Source: Methylomonas sp.
GTDB taxonomy: Bacteria; Pseudomonadota; Gammaproteobacteria; Methylococcales; Methylomonadaceae
Direction: 5' to 3'
Assembly: GCF_023228165.1 (NCBI RefSeq)
Contig: NZ_JALOBS010000042.1
Location: forward strand, 1-35,442
DNA: 35,442 bases
Under the pieces are notes generated by a model. The model saw only the letters and a program-made list of their open reading frames with translations. It searched no databases and was not told the DNA's origin. The position numbers and the translations under genes were made by a program. Of the stretch, positions 1 to 7,910 are shown in pieces. The number at the start of each line of letters is the position of its first letter. Position 1 is the stretch's first letter.

Positions 1-599
1 TTGGCAAACTGGCGGCGGGCACGTTCGCCATCGATGACACCATCGATAATGGCGTGCACCACATGAATACCGTGCGGGCCGAATTCTCGCGCCATGCCTT
101 GCGCTAAAGCGCGTACCCCGGCCTTGGCCGCCGCAAATGCGGTAAAGGGCGGTTTTGCACGCAAGGATGCCGTGGCTCCGGTGAAAATCAATGTACCACG
201 TTGCCGTGGCAACATGTGTTTAATCACTTCCCGGCCAAACAAAAATGCCCCCAGGCTGTTTTGTTGCCACAACTTGGTAAAGGTTTCCAGGTCGGTGTCC
301 AATAACGGCGCCGGGATATTGCTGTCTACATTATAGGCGGCAATTTCCAGTTCAAAGCCGGCTTCGGCTACCGTTGCCAGTAAACGCACTACGTCGGCTT
401 CTATAGTCGCATCAGCAATGACAGGGGTGGCTGCGCCGCCTTGTCCGGTAATGGCTTCCGCCACTAAAGCCAGTTTCGATGGACTGCGGCCAGCAATAAA
501 CACCGGTAAACCGGCGGTGGCGAAACGCTGAGCCAGTGCCGAGCCCAGGCCCGAAATCGGGCCCACACCCAGCACCAGCGCTGCTTTTGGCGCGGCCAT
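1..599 (-). CDS. SDR family oxidoreductase, 3' end outside window
   Basis: This short-chain dehydrogenase/reductase-like protein is open at the left edge, so its C-terminus is missing; 199 codons are visible. The N-terminus carries a glycine-rich nucleotide-binding motif, GVGPISGLG (residues 11-19), typical of NAD(P)-binding Rossmann folds. The active-site region reads FTGATAS (139-145) and then FAAAK (155-159). The usual catalytic Tyr of YxxxK is therefore Phe155, while Lys159 is kept. From memory, this Phe form recurs in one SDR subfamily, so it is probably natural rather than decay. The ATG shares one base with the stop codon of the upstream carbonic anhydrase gene (TAATG), which implies translational coupling in one operon with it. 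The substrate is unknown, and classical alcohol dehydrogenase activity is doubtful without Tyr. Confidence 0.85.
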   Translation of the reverse strand, partial: MAAPKAALVLGVGPISGLGSALAQRFATAGLPVFIAGRSPSKLALVAEAITGQGGAATPVIADATIEADVVRLLATVAEAGFELEIAAYNVDSNIPAPLLDTDLETFTKLWQQNSLGAFLFGREVIKHMLPRQRGTLIFTGATASLRAKPPFTAFAAAKAGVRALAQGMAREFGPHGIHVVHAIIDGVIDGERARRQFA

Positions 600-1177
600 T
601 ACGCAACGCGCCCGGCCGCGGTCGCGGCAGGTACTTCAATAAGTTGACCGGATTTAACATCATAAATAAATCCGTAGACCGGAATATCCGCCGGTACCAA
701 CGGATGAGATTTAATTCGTACCACATCTTCGGTGACACTCTCTGCTTGATCTTTAATAGTGAGCCAGTTGATAAATTTTCCGTCCGTGGAACCCGGACCT
801 TCGCAGCAATCATGCCAGCCGCTGCTGTCGACACTGGCGGATTTCAGGCTTTTGCTCAACAAATCGCACATGATGTCGTTGGTAAAGGTTTGCATGCCGC
901 AGTCGGTGTGGTGAATCACAAACCATTCTCGGGTGCCGAGTAATTTGTACGAAATCACTAATGAGCGAATCGCATCATCGCTGGCTCGGCCACCGGCGTT
1001 GCGGATTACATGGGCGTCTCCCTCGGACAGTCCCGCGTATTTGGCCGGGTCCAGGCGGGCATCCATGCAGGTTAAAATGGCAAACCGCCGACCGGGCGGC
1101 ATCGGCAAATCGCCTTTGTCGAAATCCGTGCTGTAGCCACGGTTAGCGCTTAAAACTTCGTTCAGTATTTTGCTCAT
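599..1177 (-). CDS. beta-class carbonic anhydrase
   Basis: The product, 192 aa, should be a cytoplasmic zinc enzyme interconverting CO2 and bicarbonate. The zinc and catalytic motifs of the beta class are visible: CMDAR (Cys37, Asp39, Arg41) and HHTDCG (His90, Cys93). Length and motif spacing fit the small bacterial beta enzymes. The start is well supported by AAGGAGGT a few bases upstream of ATG. It lies 12 bp downstream of a DUF938 methyltransferase gene and overlaps the next gene, an SDR protein, by one base, so the three are probably one transcript. In a methanotroph it could serve CO2/bicarbonate supply for carboxylation or pH control; that role is inference. No signal peptide is seen. 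Confidence 0.93.
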   Translation of the reverse strand: MSKILNEVLSANRGYSTDFDKGDLPMPPGRRFAILTCMDARLDPAKYAGLSEGDAHVIRNAGGRASDDAIRSLVISYKLLGTREWFVIHHTDCGMQTFTNDIMCDLLSKSLKSASVDSSGWHDCCEGPGSTDGKFINWLTIKDQAESVTEDVVRIKSHPLVPADIPVYGFIYDVKSGQLIEVPAATAAGRVA

Positions 1178-1189
1178 GCGGTACCTCCT

Positions 1190-1840
1190 TCAGCCGCGGC
1201 CGAAGATTAATGAGAAGTTATTGGCGGGCATGTCAATGATTTCTTTCAAGACCATGCCATGGTTGGCGGCGGCTTTTTTTAAATCGGCCACGTCTTTCAA
1301 TCCCCATTCCGGTACTTCGTAGGACGACAAGGTTTTGTGAAATTCCTGGTTGGATTCGGTGGTGAAGCGGCCTTCGATTCTGAAGGGGCCGTAAATCAAC
1401 AAAATACCGTCATCGTTTAATAAATGTGCTGCGCATTCCATCATGCCGTCGGCGATGGAAATCGGCGCCACCTGGAAAATGTTGATGCAAAAAATGGCGT
1501 CGAAACTGTTTTTGTCGCCTGGATTGAACCAACTGTCCGGTTCGGTTAAATCCAGATGTACCGGGTCGGCGATATTATCGTTGGCATGAACCGATGACAG
1601 TTTTTTGATGTTCTCGAACACTTCCGTATCTCTATCGGTGGGATGAAAGTGTAAGTGATCGAAGTGAGGCGCAAAGAAATTGATATGCATGCCGCTGCCG
1701 CTAGCCATTTCCAGTACTCGGCCGGATTCCTTGGGCAATTTTTCTTTCAATACGCCCAAAATGGGTTCGCGGTTGCGGTTGCCTGCCCAGGCTACATATT
1801 CGCTAAGGGGATGCGGGTTTAAAGGTGGTTTTTCACTCAT
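1190..1840 (-). CDS. DUF938 family SAM-dependent methyltransferase
   Basis: This is a class I methyltransferase-like protein of the DUF938 family, 216 aa from the chosen start. The SAM-binding motif I is VLEMASGSGMH, with an acidic motif II region near PTDRD and a following HLDLTEPDSW segment. The N-terminal ...NRNREPIL... stretch is typical of DUF938. The substrate of the family is unknown to me. I chose the ATG at 1840 because GGAG precedes it at good spacing. An in-frame ATG at 1876 would add 12 residues but has no visible ribosome-binding site. It is the first gene of the operon with carbonic anhydrase and the SDR protein. Confidence 0.85.
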   Translation of the reverse strand: MSEKPPLNPHPLSEYVAWAGNRNREPILGVLKEKLPKESGRVLEMASGSGMHINFFAPHFDHLHFHPTDRDTEVFENIKKLSSVHANDNIADPVHLDLTEPDSWFNPGDKNSFDAIFCINIFQVAPISIADGMMECAAHLLNDDGILLIYGPFRIEGRFTTESNQEFHKTLSSYEVPEWGLKDVADLKKAAANHGMVLKEIIDMPANNFSLIFGRG

Positions 1841-2056
1841 AAAGGTCTCCAGTGACACTGTTTTGTTATCCGCCATCTGATGTGGCGGTATGCAAGAGCG
1901 GCTTATAATTCGCCGCTATCCATATTACCCTGCATATCCGGGGCCAACCTTAAGGATGGATTTTTTCCTTTAAAATCAACGATGGCAGGTTTATGGCTTG
2001 GGGTTTAATGGAAATTATGTTTCAATGAGTGAAATAAAATTTCAAAAAGTAGGGCT
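1841..2056. promoter_or_regulatory. divergent intergenic region with a small inverted repeat
   Basis: This spacer separates the leftward methyltransferase operon from the rightward sigma-54 activator gene and must hold both promoters. Around 1895-1915 AGCGGC and GCCGCT form an inverted repeat around a TATAAT-like core, so it could be an operator overlapping a -10 element. No convincing -35 was found on either strand, so this stays tentative. Confidence 0.3.
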
Positions 2057-3610
2057 ATGAACGAGCGCGATTTTTCCCAGATTTCTCCGGTGTTTTTTCT
2101 GCAAACCTTCATCATGGAATTAATGCATGCTTGCGAGCAGGAAGGCGGCGGTTATTGCGAATCCTTGATCGAGCGCATCGCCAAAAGCGCCGGCCAATAC
2201 TTCGAGCAGACTTATCGCGACGAATACGGCAAACAGCATGAATTGGACAGGGAAAGCTATATCGATTTGATTCTGGGCTTGAAGAACCGAATTGGCGGAA
2301 ATTTTTCCCTGGCCTCGGTGGAAAATAGCACCATTACGGTGGTGAACAGCCGTTGCCCGTTCGGGGATGGCGTCACTAATTTTCCCGAATTGTGCCGGAT
2401 GACGTCCAGCGTGTTCGGCGGTATTGCGGCGCGCAACTTCGGCTATGCCAAGGTGGAGATCAAAAAAAGTATTGCCCGCCAAGACGGTGGTTGTGAAGTC
2501 TGCATACATACCGATTGCGGCGCGGCCGAAGATAAGCCCGGTTTGGAATACCGCCGCCGGGATCAGCCGGATGTCAAAGCGGAAATGCTGGCATTGCATT
2601 CCTTAATCGAAGAACGAATGCGCAATGTCTGGTGGAGCAAACCCAAGCAGCACGCCGTCAAACCTGCGCCGGTGATTATTGCCAAATCGCCGGCCATGCA
2701 AAAAGTGTTGCAACATGTGGAAGTGGTGGCGCCGACCCGGGCGACGGTGCTTATCAGCGGAGAAACCGGGGTGGGCAAAGAATTGATTGCCCGCGCGGTA
2801 CATGCTATGAGCGATCGCGGTCATCGGCCATTCGTAGCCATCAATTGCGGCACCATACCGGAAAATCTGATCGAAAGCGCCTTGTTCGGGCATGAGAGGG
2901 GAGCGTTTACCGGCGCGGTGGAAGTGCATCAGGGCTTTTTCGAACGGGCGGAAGGCGGCACTTTGTTTCTGGACGAGGTAGATACCCTGTCGCCCGCCGC
3001 GCAGACCGGCTTGTTGCGGGTATTGCAGGAAGGCGAAATGGAAAGGGTCGGCGGCAAGCATACCTTGAGCGTGGATGTACGCATCATCGCCGCCAGTAAT
3101 CGGCAGCTGGAGCAGCATGTCGAACAGGGTCTGTTCCGGCAGGATTTGTTTTACCGCCTGAATGTGGTGCGGTTATGGATTCCACCGTTGGCGCAACGCC
3201 CGGAGGACTTGCCGCATCTGGTTCAGCTGATTCTGAAACGCCTGAACGATAAGTACGGCAAAAACGTAGAGACGGTGAGTCGCGAAGTGATGGGGCAGAT
3301 TCGCGCCTATCACTGGCCCGGCAATGTCCGCGAGTTGGAAAACACCTTGGAACGCAGCGTGTTGTTTTGTAAAGGCAACGAATTGGTAAATTTGGAATTG
3401 GACCGGAAAAATCAACCGGATGCGGTTACGGATTGGAACGCCTTTAAACAACGCACGCTGGGCGAAGCCGAGCAGACGTTTTTGATCCAGGCGCTGCAAA
3501 CGCATAAGGGCGACATCAAACAAGTGGCTGCGGCGATGGCGTTAACTCTGCGAGCGGTATACGGCAAATTGAAAAAATATCAGCTGGATGCGCGCAAGTA
3601 TAGAGCGTGA
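2057..3610 (+). CDS. sigma-54-dependent activator with MetOD1-like sensor domain
   Basis: This is a 517-aa enhancer-binding protein of the NtrC/XylR type that should activate RNA polymerase-sigma54 promoters. Residues 1-160 form a Cys-rich sensor: Cys100, Cys113, Cys146, Cys149 and Cys154 lie in a pattern I associate with methanogen-output (MetOD1/V4R-like) domains. The AAA+ domain follows at about 205-440, with Walker A GETGVGKE (235-242), an intact GAFTGA loop (282-287) for sigma-54 contact, and Walker B FLDEVD (304-309). A Fis-type helix-turn-helix ends the protein (about 485-508, GDIKQVAAAMALTLRAVYGK). There is no receiver domain, so control is probably by direct ligand or redox sensing. 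The Shine-Dalgarno sequence is weak (GTAGGG). Likely targets are neighbours such as the exported protein gene downstream, but I saw no convincing -24/-12 element. Confidence 0.9.
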   Translation: MNERDFSQISPVFFLQTFIMELMHACEQEGGGYCESLIERIAKSAGQYFEQTYRDEYGKQHELDRESYIDLILGLKNRIGGNFSLASVENSTITVVNSRCPFGDGVTNFPELCRMTSSVFGGIAARNFGYAKVEIKKSIARQDGGCEVCIHTDCGAAEDKPGLEYRRRDQPDVKAEMLALHSLIEERMRNVWWSKPKQHAVKPAPVIIAKSPAMQKVLQHVEVVAPTRATVLISGETGVGKELIARAVHAMSDRGHRPFVAINCGTIPENLIESALFGHERGAFTGAVEVHQGFFERAEGGTLFLDEVDTLSPAAQTGLLRVLQEGEMERVGGKHTLSVDVRIIAASNRQLEQHVEQGLFRQDLFYRLNVVRLWIPPLAQRPEDLPHLVQLILKRLNDKYGKNVETVSREVMGQIRAYHWPGNVRELENTLERSVLFCKGNELVNLELDRKNQPDAVTDWNAFKQRTLGEAEQTFLIQALQTHKGDIKQVAAAMALTLRAVYGKLKKYQLDARKYRA

Positions 3611-3776
3611 CCGGTGAGCGGTTGTGTTAAATAGCATCCTATTACCCCAGGCAATTTAGCATTTATTTGTAATGGCTATTGAGGTTAGTATGGGGCCAAG
3701 TTCAAGAATACGCGTTTGAATATCGGTCGTCCATTCTGAACATGGTAGTGGTGAATCGACCCAAAAATAGGAATGA

Positions 3777-4463
3777 ATGATGAAAAACATGACACTTTAT
3801 TGTTACTTGATCCTGTCCTCTTTGAGTATTCCCGGCCAAGCTTCCTTGGTTAACGGCGACTTTAGCAATGGCGCTAACGGCTGGAGCGTTTCTTCATTCG
3901 GCGGCGGCGACCCGGCTAATTTCTATAGCATTGCCAGTAATGCCGGCGATGCGTATTTGAAGTTCGACACGGACCTATATATTCAAGGCCTGCAAGCTCT
4001 GACATTTAAACAAACCTTATTGATCAGCGCGGAGAATGCCTTATTCAGCGCCGATATCAAAGTCTTCGCGCCCACTAACGACAGTACCGGCAACGGCGGG
4101 AATTTGTTTCAGGGCGACGTGATAACCTTTTCCGCGCAAGCGCCCGCCATTGGCAGCAAACCGTTCGGCGCCGTGTACGAAATCAGTCGTTATTTCGATT
4201 CCGCCACGCCGGGCGGACAGGGCATCGGTATCATCACCCCCCTCTCCGGTGGTTTCTTCGATTTCAATATCACGGCGGACTTGTCGGCTTTTATCGGTCA
4301 AATGACGGCAATCAATCTCAATCTGCTGCCGGACGACGATCACAAAAGGTCGAGTTACGGCATCGATAATGTGCAATTAAGCGCGGTACCGCTACCAGCG
4401 GCGTTGCCATTATATGTCATGGGCTTGGCCTTGTTGCGCTTTACCGTCAAACAACGCGTTTAA
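3777..4463 (+). CDS. exported protein with VPLPA-CTERM sorting signal
   Basis: This 228-aa protein has an N-terminal signal peptide (hydrophobic about 6-20, probable cleavage near GQA-S). A beta-rich, Gly/Asp/Asn-rich body follows, starting LVNGDFSNGANGWSV, a pattern common in PEP-CTERM-type proteins. The C-terminus has VPLPAA (204-209), a hydrophobic helix, then a basic end RFTVKQRV. That is the tripartite VPLPA variant of the PEP-CTERM/exosortase sorting signal. The protein is expected to cross the inner membrane and be processed by an exosortase/archaeosortase encoded elsewhere. ATG is doubled at the start (3777 and 3780), so the exact first residue is uncertain. It lies between a sigma-54 activator and the three-gene cassette; 49 bp separate it from the cassette, so co-transcription is possible. 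Confidence 0.82.
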   Translation: MMKNMTLYCYLILSSLSIPGQASLVNGDFSNGANGWSVSSFGGGDPANFYSIASNAGDAYLKFDTDLYIQGLQALTFKQTLLISAENALFSADIKVFAPTNDSTGNGGNLFQGDVITFSAQAPAIGSKPFGAVYEISRYFDSATPGGQGIGIITPLSGGFFDFNITADLSAFIGQMTAINLNLLPDDDHKRSSYGIDNVQLSAVPLPAALPLYVMGLALLRFTVKQRV

Positions 4464-4512
4464 CAGGGTTTGCCTGGATGCTAAGCAATAACTCACTCAA
4501 AGGAATTCGCGG

Positions 4513-5511
4513 ATGAACGAAAACGATTTTTGTGGTATCGGGAAAAACCAATCCGGTTTTTGTAACAGCTGTTATGAATCAGTGCCGGCCGGCGTGCGCG
4601 GGATTATTGCTGTTCCGCCCAATCAGCTGCAACGTAAAAGCACGGACGAACTCAAGGCAAAGTTTCTGGAATACCAGGGGCAGAACCAGGCCTTATTGGA
4701 TGTTTTCGCCAGCACTAAAAACCAGTATGAAGCGGTATTTGCCACTTACTCGCAGATATTTTCCAAGTTCGACGTCTTAAACAAGCTGATCGATTCTCTG
4801 AACCCTAATGTCACAAAAGAATACTTGGGTTTGGAAGCGGCTTCCGTCGAAGACACCATTTGGGATATACATGACTTGATGTCAACCTTGGTGGGCATCG
4901 GTGGTACCGGTTTCAGCGTAATCCGCTATTGGCAAAAGGCCAAAGTCGCCAAGGCCACCGAACAAGCAGCCGCGGCAGCCAAAAGTTCCAACGCCACCGT
5001 TGCTTTGTTAAGTGTCACCGACGATGCCGCCAAAGCCGCTAAAATCAGTAAACTATCCAAGACATTAACGGTAGCCGGCGGTGTGGTTTCGTTGGGGTTC
5101 GGGATCTGGTCGCTGGTGCGCACCCTTGACAGCGAAGCGGAATTACGGGCATCGCTGATCGAAAATCTGCCCAAATTGGACGACTGGTTCAATCAGACCA
5201 CCGCCATGGTGATCGATTTATGCACGGCAACCCGGGAAATGCGTCAGGAACTGGATAACTTGAAACTGGAACTGGGCGTCAGCACCGATGAAGAGCTGCT
5301 GGCCGCCTTGGACGATGCCTTGAAGTCGGCAGGTAAATTCGAAGCGGTACAGCAAATCGCCATGCGCATTCTGTGTAACGACAAGGACAAACCCGAGGCC
5401 GAACAAACGCCGGTAGCAACTGTCGCCAGCATTACGGGCCTGCCGGAAAACTACATACAAAGCCGCAAGGACCTGATTGCGGTCAACCCGCTTATTTGCA
5501 ACGCCGTTTAG
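4513..5511 (+). CDS. uncharacterised cassette protein 1, helical with two hydrophobic segments
   Basis: I do not recognise this 332-aa protein. There is no signal peptide. The N-terminus carries three Cys (7, 17, 20; FCNSC includes a CxxC). Residues 42-120 look like alpha-helical coiled coil. Two hydrophobic Gly-rich stretches follow (about 124-138 and 184-202), separated by an Ala/Lys/Ser-rich linker (141-183), then more helix (205-255). The end contains a motif, VASITGLPENYI (303-314), that is echoed in the next two genes. AAGGAA precedes the ATG. Helical bundles with a central hydrophobic hairpin and no signal peptide resemble alpha pore-forming toxin components or membrane-shaping proteins, but no family is assigned. 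The gene begins a tight plus-strand cassette with 5543-6361 and 6366-7817. Confidence 0.85.
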   Translation: MNENDFCGIGKNQSGFCNSCYESVPAGVRGIIAVPPNQLQRKSTDELKAKFLEYQGQNQALLDVFASTKNQYEAVFATYSQIFSKFDVLNKLIDSLNPNVTKEYLGLEAASVEDTIWDIHDLMSTLVGIGGTGFSVIRYWQKAKVAKATEQAAAAAKSSNATVALLSVTDDAAKAAKISKLSKTLTVAGGVVSLGFGIWSLVRTLDSEAELRASLIENLPKLDDWFNQTTAMVIDLCTATREMRQELDNLKLELGVSTDEELLAALDDALKSAGKFEAVQQIAMRILCNDKDKPEAEQTPVATVASITGLPENYIQSRKDLIAVNPLICNAV

Positions 5512-5542
5512 TTAACCTGTTCCATTACCCGGACTATCGAGT

Positions 5543-6361
5543 ATGATTTGGAAAACAATCGGCAAGATCTTCAGCAAAGACATTCCGCGCCTGGTGACCA
5601 AGGATATTCCCAAGCTGGTAACTAAAGACATCCCCAGAATAGTCACGAAAGATATTCCCCGCATCGTGACCAAGGACATTCCCGGCTTGGCCAAACCGGA
5701 AACCTATGCGCCGGAATTGCCCGGATTGCGCGCGGAAGCCGCCAAGCTGGATGCGGCCATTGCTGAAGGCCGGCAAAAATTTCTGGCCTTGAAACCCAGG
5801 TTGGCCGAGGTACGCCAACAATACGAAGCCTTGAGCGAAGACTTCGACAAACAGCACGGCAAAAATGCCGCCGAAAAACGTTTTCCAAATCTGAAATACG
5901 CCACCTGGAATGCCGCGGACGGCGCAGTCGGCAAAACCATGCAAGACGTCGAAAACGTGCTGCGCGGCGCGCTCGGGTTTATCAGCTTCGACCTCGGTAA
6001 TGCTTTCTGGGCGCCGGCGGAAGCCAAAAAAGAACGCGACTTTCTGCGGCAGCGCCTGCGGAAATCACGCCCGCTGGATAGCAAGCTGCGGGCCGCCAAT
6101 CAGGAAATTCAGGATGCCATTCAGACTTTTCAGCAAGCCATTGCCGAGTTACGGAAAGATTGCCCACAACAAAGCATTGCGCAAATCAGAGCACAGCGCA
6201 ATCAAGCCAATTTGCAACAGGCCGCCGCCAATGCGGATATAAGCACGGCGCGGCGTATGCTGGCGGCAGGCGCCAGCCCGGAAGAGGTTCGGTTTATAAC
6301 CAACCTGGATTTGGCCGCCATTCAGGCGCTGCATTCCTCACAATCCGTCACTAGCGAGTAA
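5543..6361 (+). CDS. uncharacterised cassette protein 2 with five N-terminal DIP repeats
   Basis: I do not recognise this 272-aa protein. After MIWKTIGKIF come five perfect-length 8-residue repeats (residues 12-51) with consensus KDIPRxVT. Then come predicted long helices (about 60-110 and 160-205), with a mildly hydrophobic stretch LGFISFDLGNAFWAP at 144-158. A C-terminal motif, TARRMLAAGASPEEVRFITN (235-254), resembles a motif in the following protein. There is no signal peptide or clear transmembrane helix. The gene lies 31 bp after cassette gene 1 and 4 bp before gene 3, with only weak Shine-Dalgarno sequences, so translation is probably coupled. The DIP repeats could be an amphipathic docking or membrane-binding arm; that is inference. 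Confidence 0.85.
   Translation: MIWKTIGKIFSKDIPRLVTKDIPKLVTKDIPRIVTKDIPRIVTKDIPGLAKPETYAPELPGLRAEAAKLDAAIAEGRQKFLALKPRLAEVRQQYEALSEDFDKQHGKNAAEKRFPNLKYATWNAADGAVGKTMQDVENVLRGALGFISFDLGNAFWAPAEAKKERDFLRQRLRKSRPLDSKLRAANQEIQDAIQTFQQAIAELRKDCPQQSIAQIRAQRNQANLQQAAANADISTARRMLAAGASPEEVRFITNLDLAAIQALHSSQSVTSE
5576..5695 (+). repeat. five in-frame 24-bp repeats encoding KDIPRxVT
   Basis: Five consecutive 24-bp units each encode an eight-residue unit beginning KDIP. The amino acids are almost invariant, with R/K/G and L/I exchanges, but the codons differ freely between units, for example AAAGACATT, AAGGATATT and AAAGACATC. The array is therefore old and kept at protein level rather than freshly duplicated. 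The last unit drifts to KDIPGLAK. Confidence 0.93.
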
Positions 6362-6365
6362 ATCC

Positions 6366-7817
6366 ATGTCTCTCGATGCGTTTTTTCTGACCGCCCCCTT
6401 TGCCACCGATGACCTGAAAGCACAGGTGGAAGACGCTAAAAATACCTTACAAAGTCTGCAAAACGAGATTGCCACTACCAATATGCAGTTAACCGAAGTT
6501 GCAGCGGACTTGGGCAAAATGGAAGAAAAAACCAGCTTTCTGGAGCAGGAAATTCGTAAATCCCTGACGGTGTCCACCATCCCCGAACAGAGCGAGCAGG
6601 ATCGGGAATACGAGATGTTGAAGGCCGAAGTTTACGATCCGCTAAATTTCACCTCCACCGCCGCTTTTGCCGCCAGTGGCCTGTTTTTAACGGTTGGTTT
6701 TTTGGGTGGCCGCTACGCCGGCAGGGCCGCCAAAGCCGGACAAGCCGGCGGCAAAATACTCGGCGCGGCCAGTTCGGGTAAAAATCTGGCCAATTTGGCC
6801 AAAGCAAGCAAACTAGCCAAGGCGTCCAAGTTTACCAAGTTCATGAAAGCCGGCAAAAAGCTCGGCAGCATCGGTTTAGGATTGGCGGCGGTAGAGCTGG
6901 GTTTGCGGATGAAAAATGCTGTGGAAATGAATAATTACTTCAAGGAAAACCTGGGCAAAATCAACCAGTACATTAAAGGCGACCGGCAAACCTTTAATGA
7001 ACTGAAACAGACGCTGGCGGAGGCCGAGCAATTGCGCTGTGACCTGTTGATGGAAGCCGGCCTGGACCCAAATGCGCCTGACGCCATGGATAGTTATGTG
7101 CGGCAGCTCAACCAAGACATTGCCGCCGTGGGCCGCGACAAGGCATTTCTCAGTTCGGCCCGCCGCATGCTGCTGAGCGGCATGACGGTCGATCTGGTGG
7201 AGCAATTGGTGCCGGAATTGAGCGCGGCGGCAGTGTCCAGCCTCGCCGACAAACTACAAGCCGAGCGGGCTTTGCTGGACGATCAAGCGCAGGAAATAGT
7301 GGTCGAACTGACCGGTTTAACCGCATTGCAGGTAAAGTTACTGCAAAAGTTGCTGCTGGCCAGGCAGGCGTTACAACATGGGGACACGCTGGAGCAAGTC
7401 GCTACAGCCTTCGGTTTGCTGGAGGATGTGGTTGAAGGTCTGGAAGAAACCCTGATCGCCGACCGCCGTAGTGTCTGGACTTTACTGGCCGCCGAGAAAG
7501 AAGCCGCCGGCATAGCCAGGCAAACGGGCTTTAGCGTGGCCGATATTCAGCAATTCCAAAACCGCATAGCCTGCGTGCAACAGCTGGAGGCCGGTCGCGG
7601 CGATGCGGAAATCGCGCAAATGTTGGGACTGGAAAACAGCTTTGTCGCCGAATGCCGTCAAAAACTCCCGGCGCAAAAGCAGCAGGCCCAAAACGCCTTG
7701 CAAACCGCCGGCCTGCAACCGGTAAAAACCCGCCCGGAATACATCGCCGCTGACTTGCAATTGCCTGTCGAGCTGGTGGTGGCTATGGCGGCAATGGCGG
7801 CAATCAAGCCGAGCTAG
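6366..7817 (+). CDS. uncharacterised cassette protein 3, coiled coil with hydrophobic hairpin and helical repeats
   Basis: I do not recognise this 483-aa protein. Residues 14-68 are heptad-like coiled coil. A hydrophobic Gly-rich segment (97-115) is followed by a Lys/Ala-rich amphipathic linker (118-165, with AKASKLAKASKFTKFMKAGK) and a second hydrophobic segment (166-180). This layout matches cassette protein 1. Another coiled coil spans 187-228. The C-terminal half has several HTH-like helical units with the pattern IAxxxGLxxxxI: 343-360, 382-398, 415-432 and 459-475. ARRML at 265-269 also occurs in cassette protein 2. There is no signal peptide. Its start lies 4 bp after the preceding stop. 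The likely role is a structural or membrane-inserting subunit of a complex with its two neighbours, but no activity can be assigned. Confidence 0.85.
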   Translation: MSLDAFFLTAPFATDDLKAQVEDAKNTLQSLQNEIATTNMQLTEVAADLGKMEEKTSFLEQEIRKSLTVSTIPEQSEQDREYEMLKAEVYDPLNFTSTAAFAASGLFLTVGFLGGRYAGRAAKAGQAGGKILGAASSGKNLANLAKASKLAKASKFTKFMKAGKKLGSIGLGLAAVELGLRMKNAVEMNNYFKENLGKINQYIKGDRQTFNELKQTLAEAEQLRCDLLMEAGLDPNAPDAMDSYVRQLNQDIAAVGRDKAFLSSARRMLLSGMTVDLVEQLVPELSAAAVSSLADKLQAERALLDDQAQEIVVELTGLTALQVKLLQKLLLARQALQHGDTLEQVATAFGLLEDVVEGLEETLIADRRSVWTLLAAEKEAAGIARQTGFSVADIQQFQNRIACVQQLEAGRGDAEIAQMLGLENSFVAECRQKLPAQKQQAQNALQTAGLQPVKTRPEYIAADLQLPVELVVAMAAMAAIKPS

Positions 7818-7910
7818 CTTTGGTTGCCGCTACGTCAGCGGATGCAGGTATCAACTTATCGATTGCCCGCGATCGGCGGCTTTCAATCACATGTGCCTGT
7901 ATAATCTGGA

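Noticed and set aside
4513..7817. Cassette as phage tail or tape-measure genes
   Set aside because: No other phage structural gene is present, and the lengths and DIP repeats do not fit.
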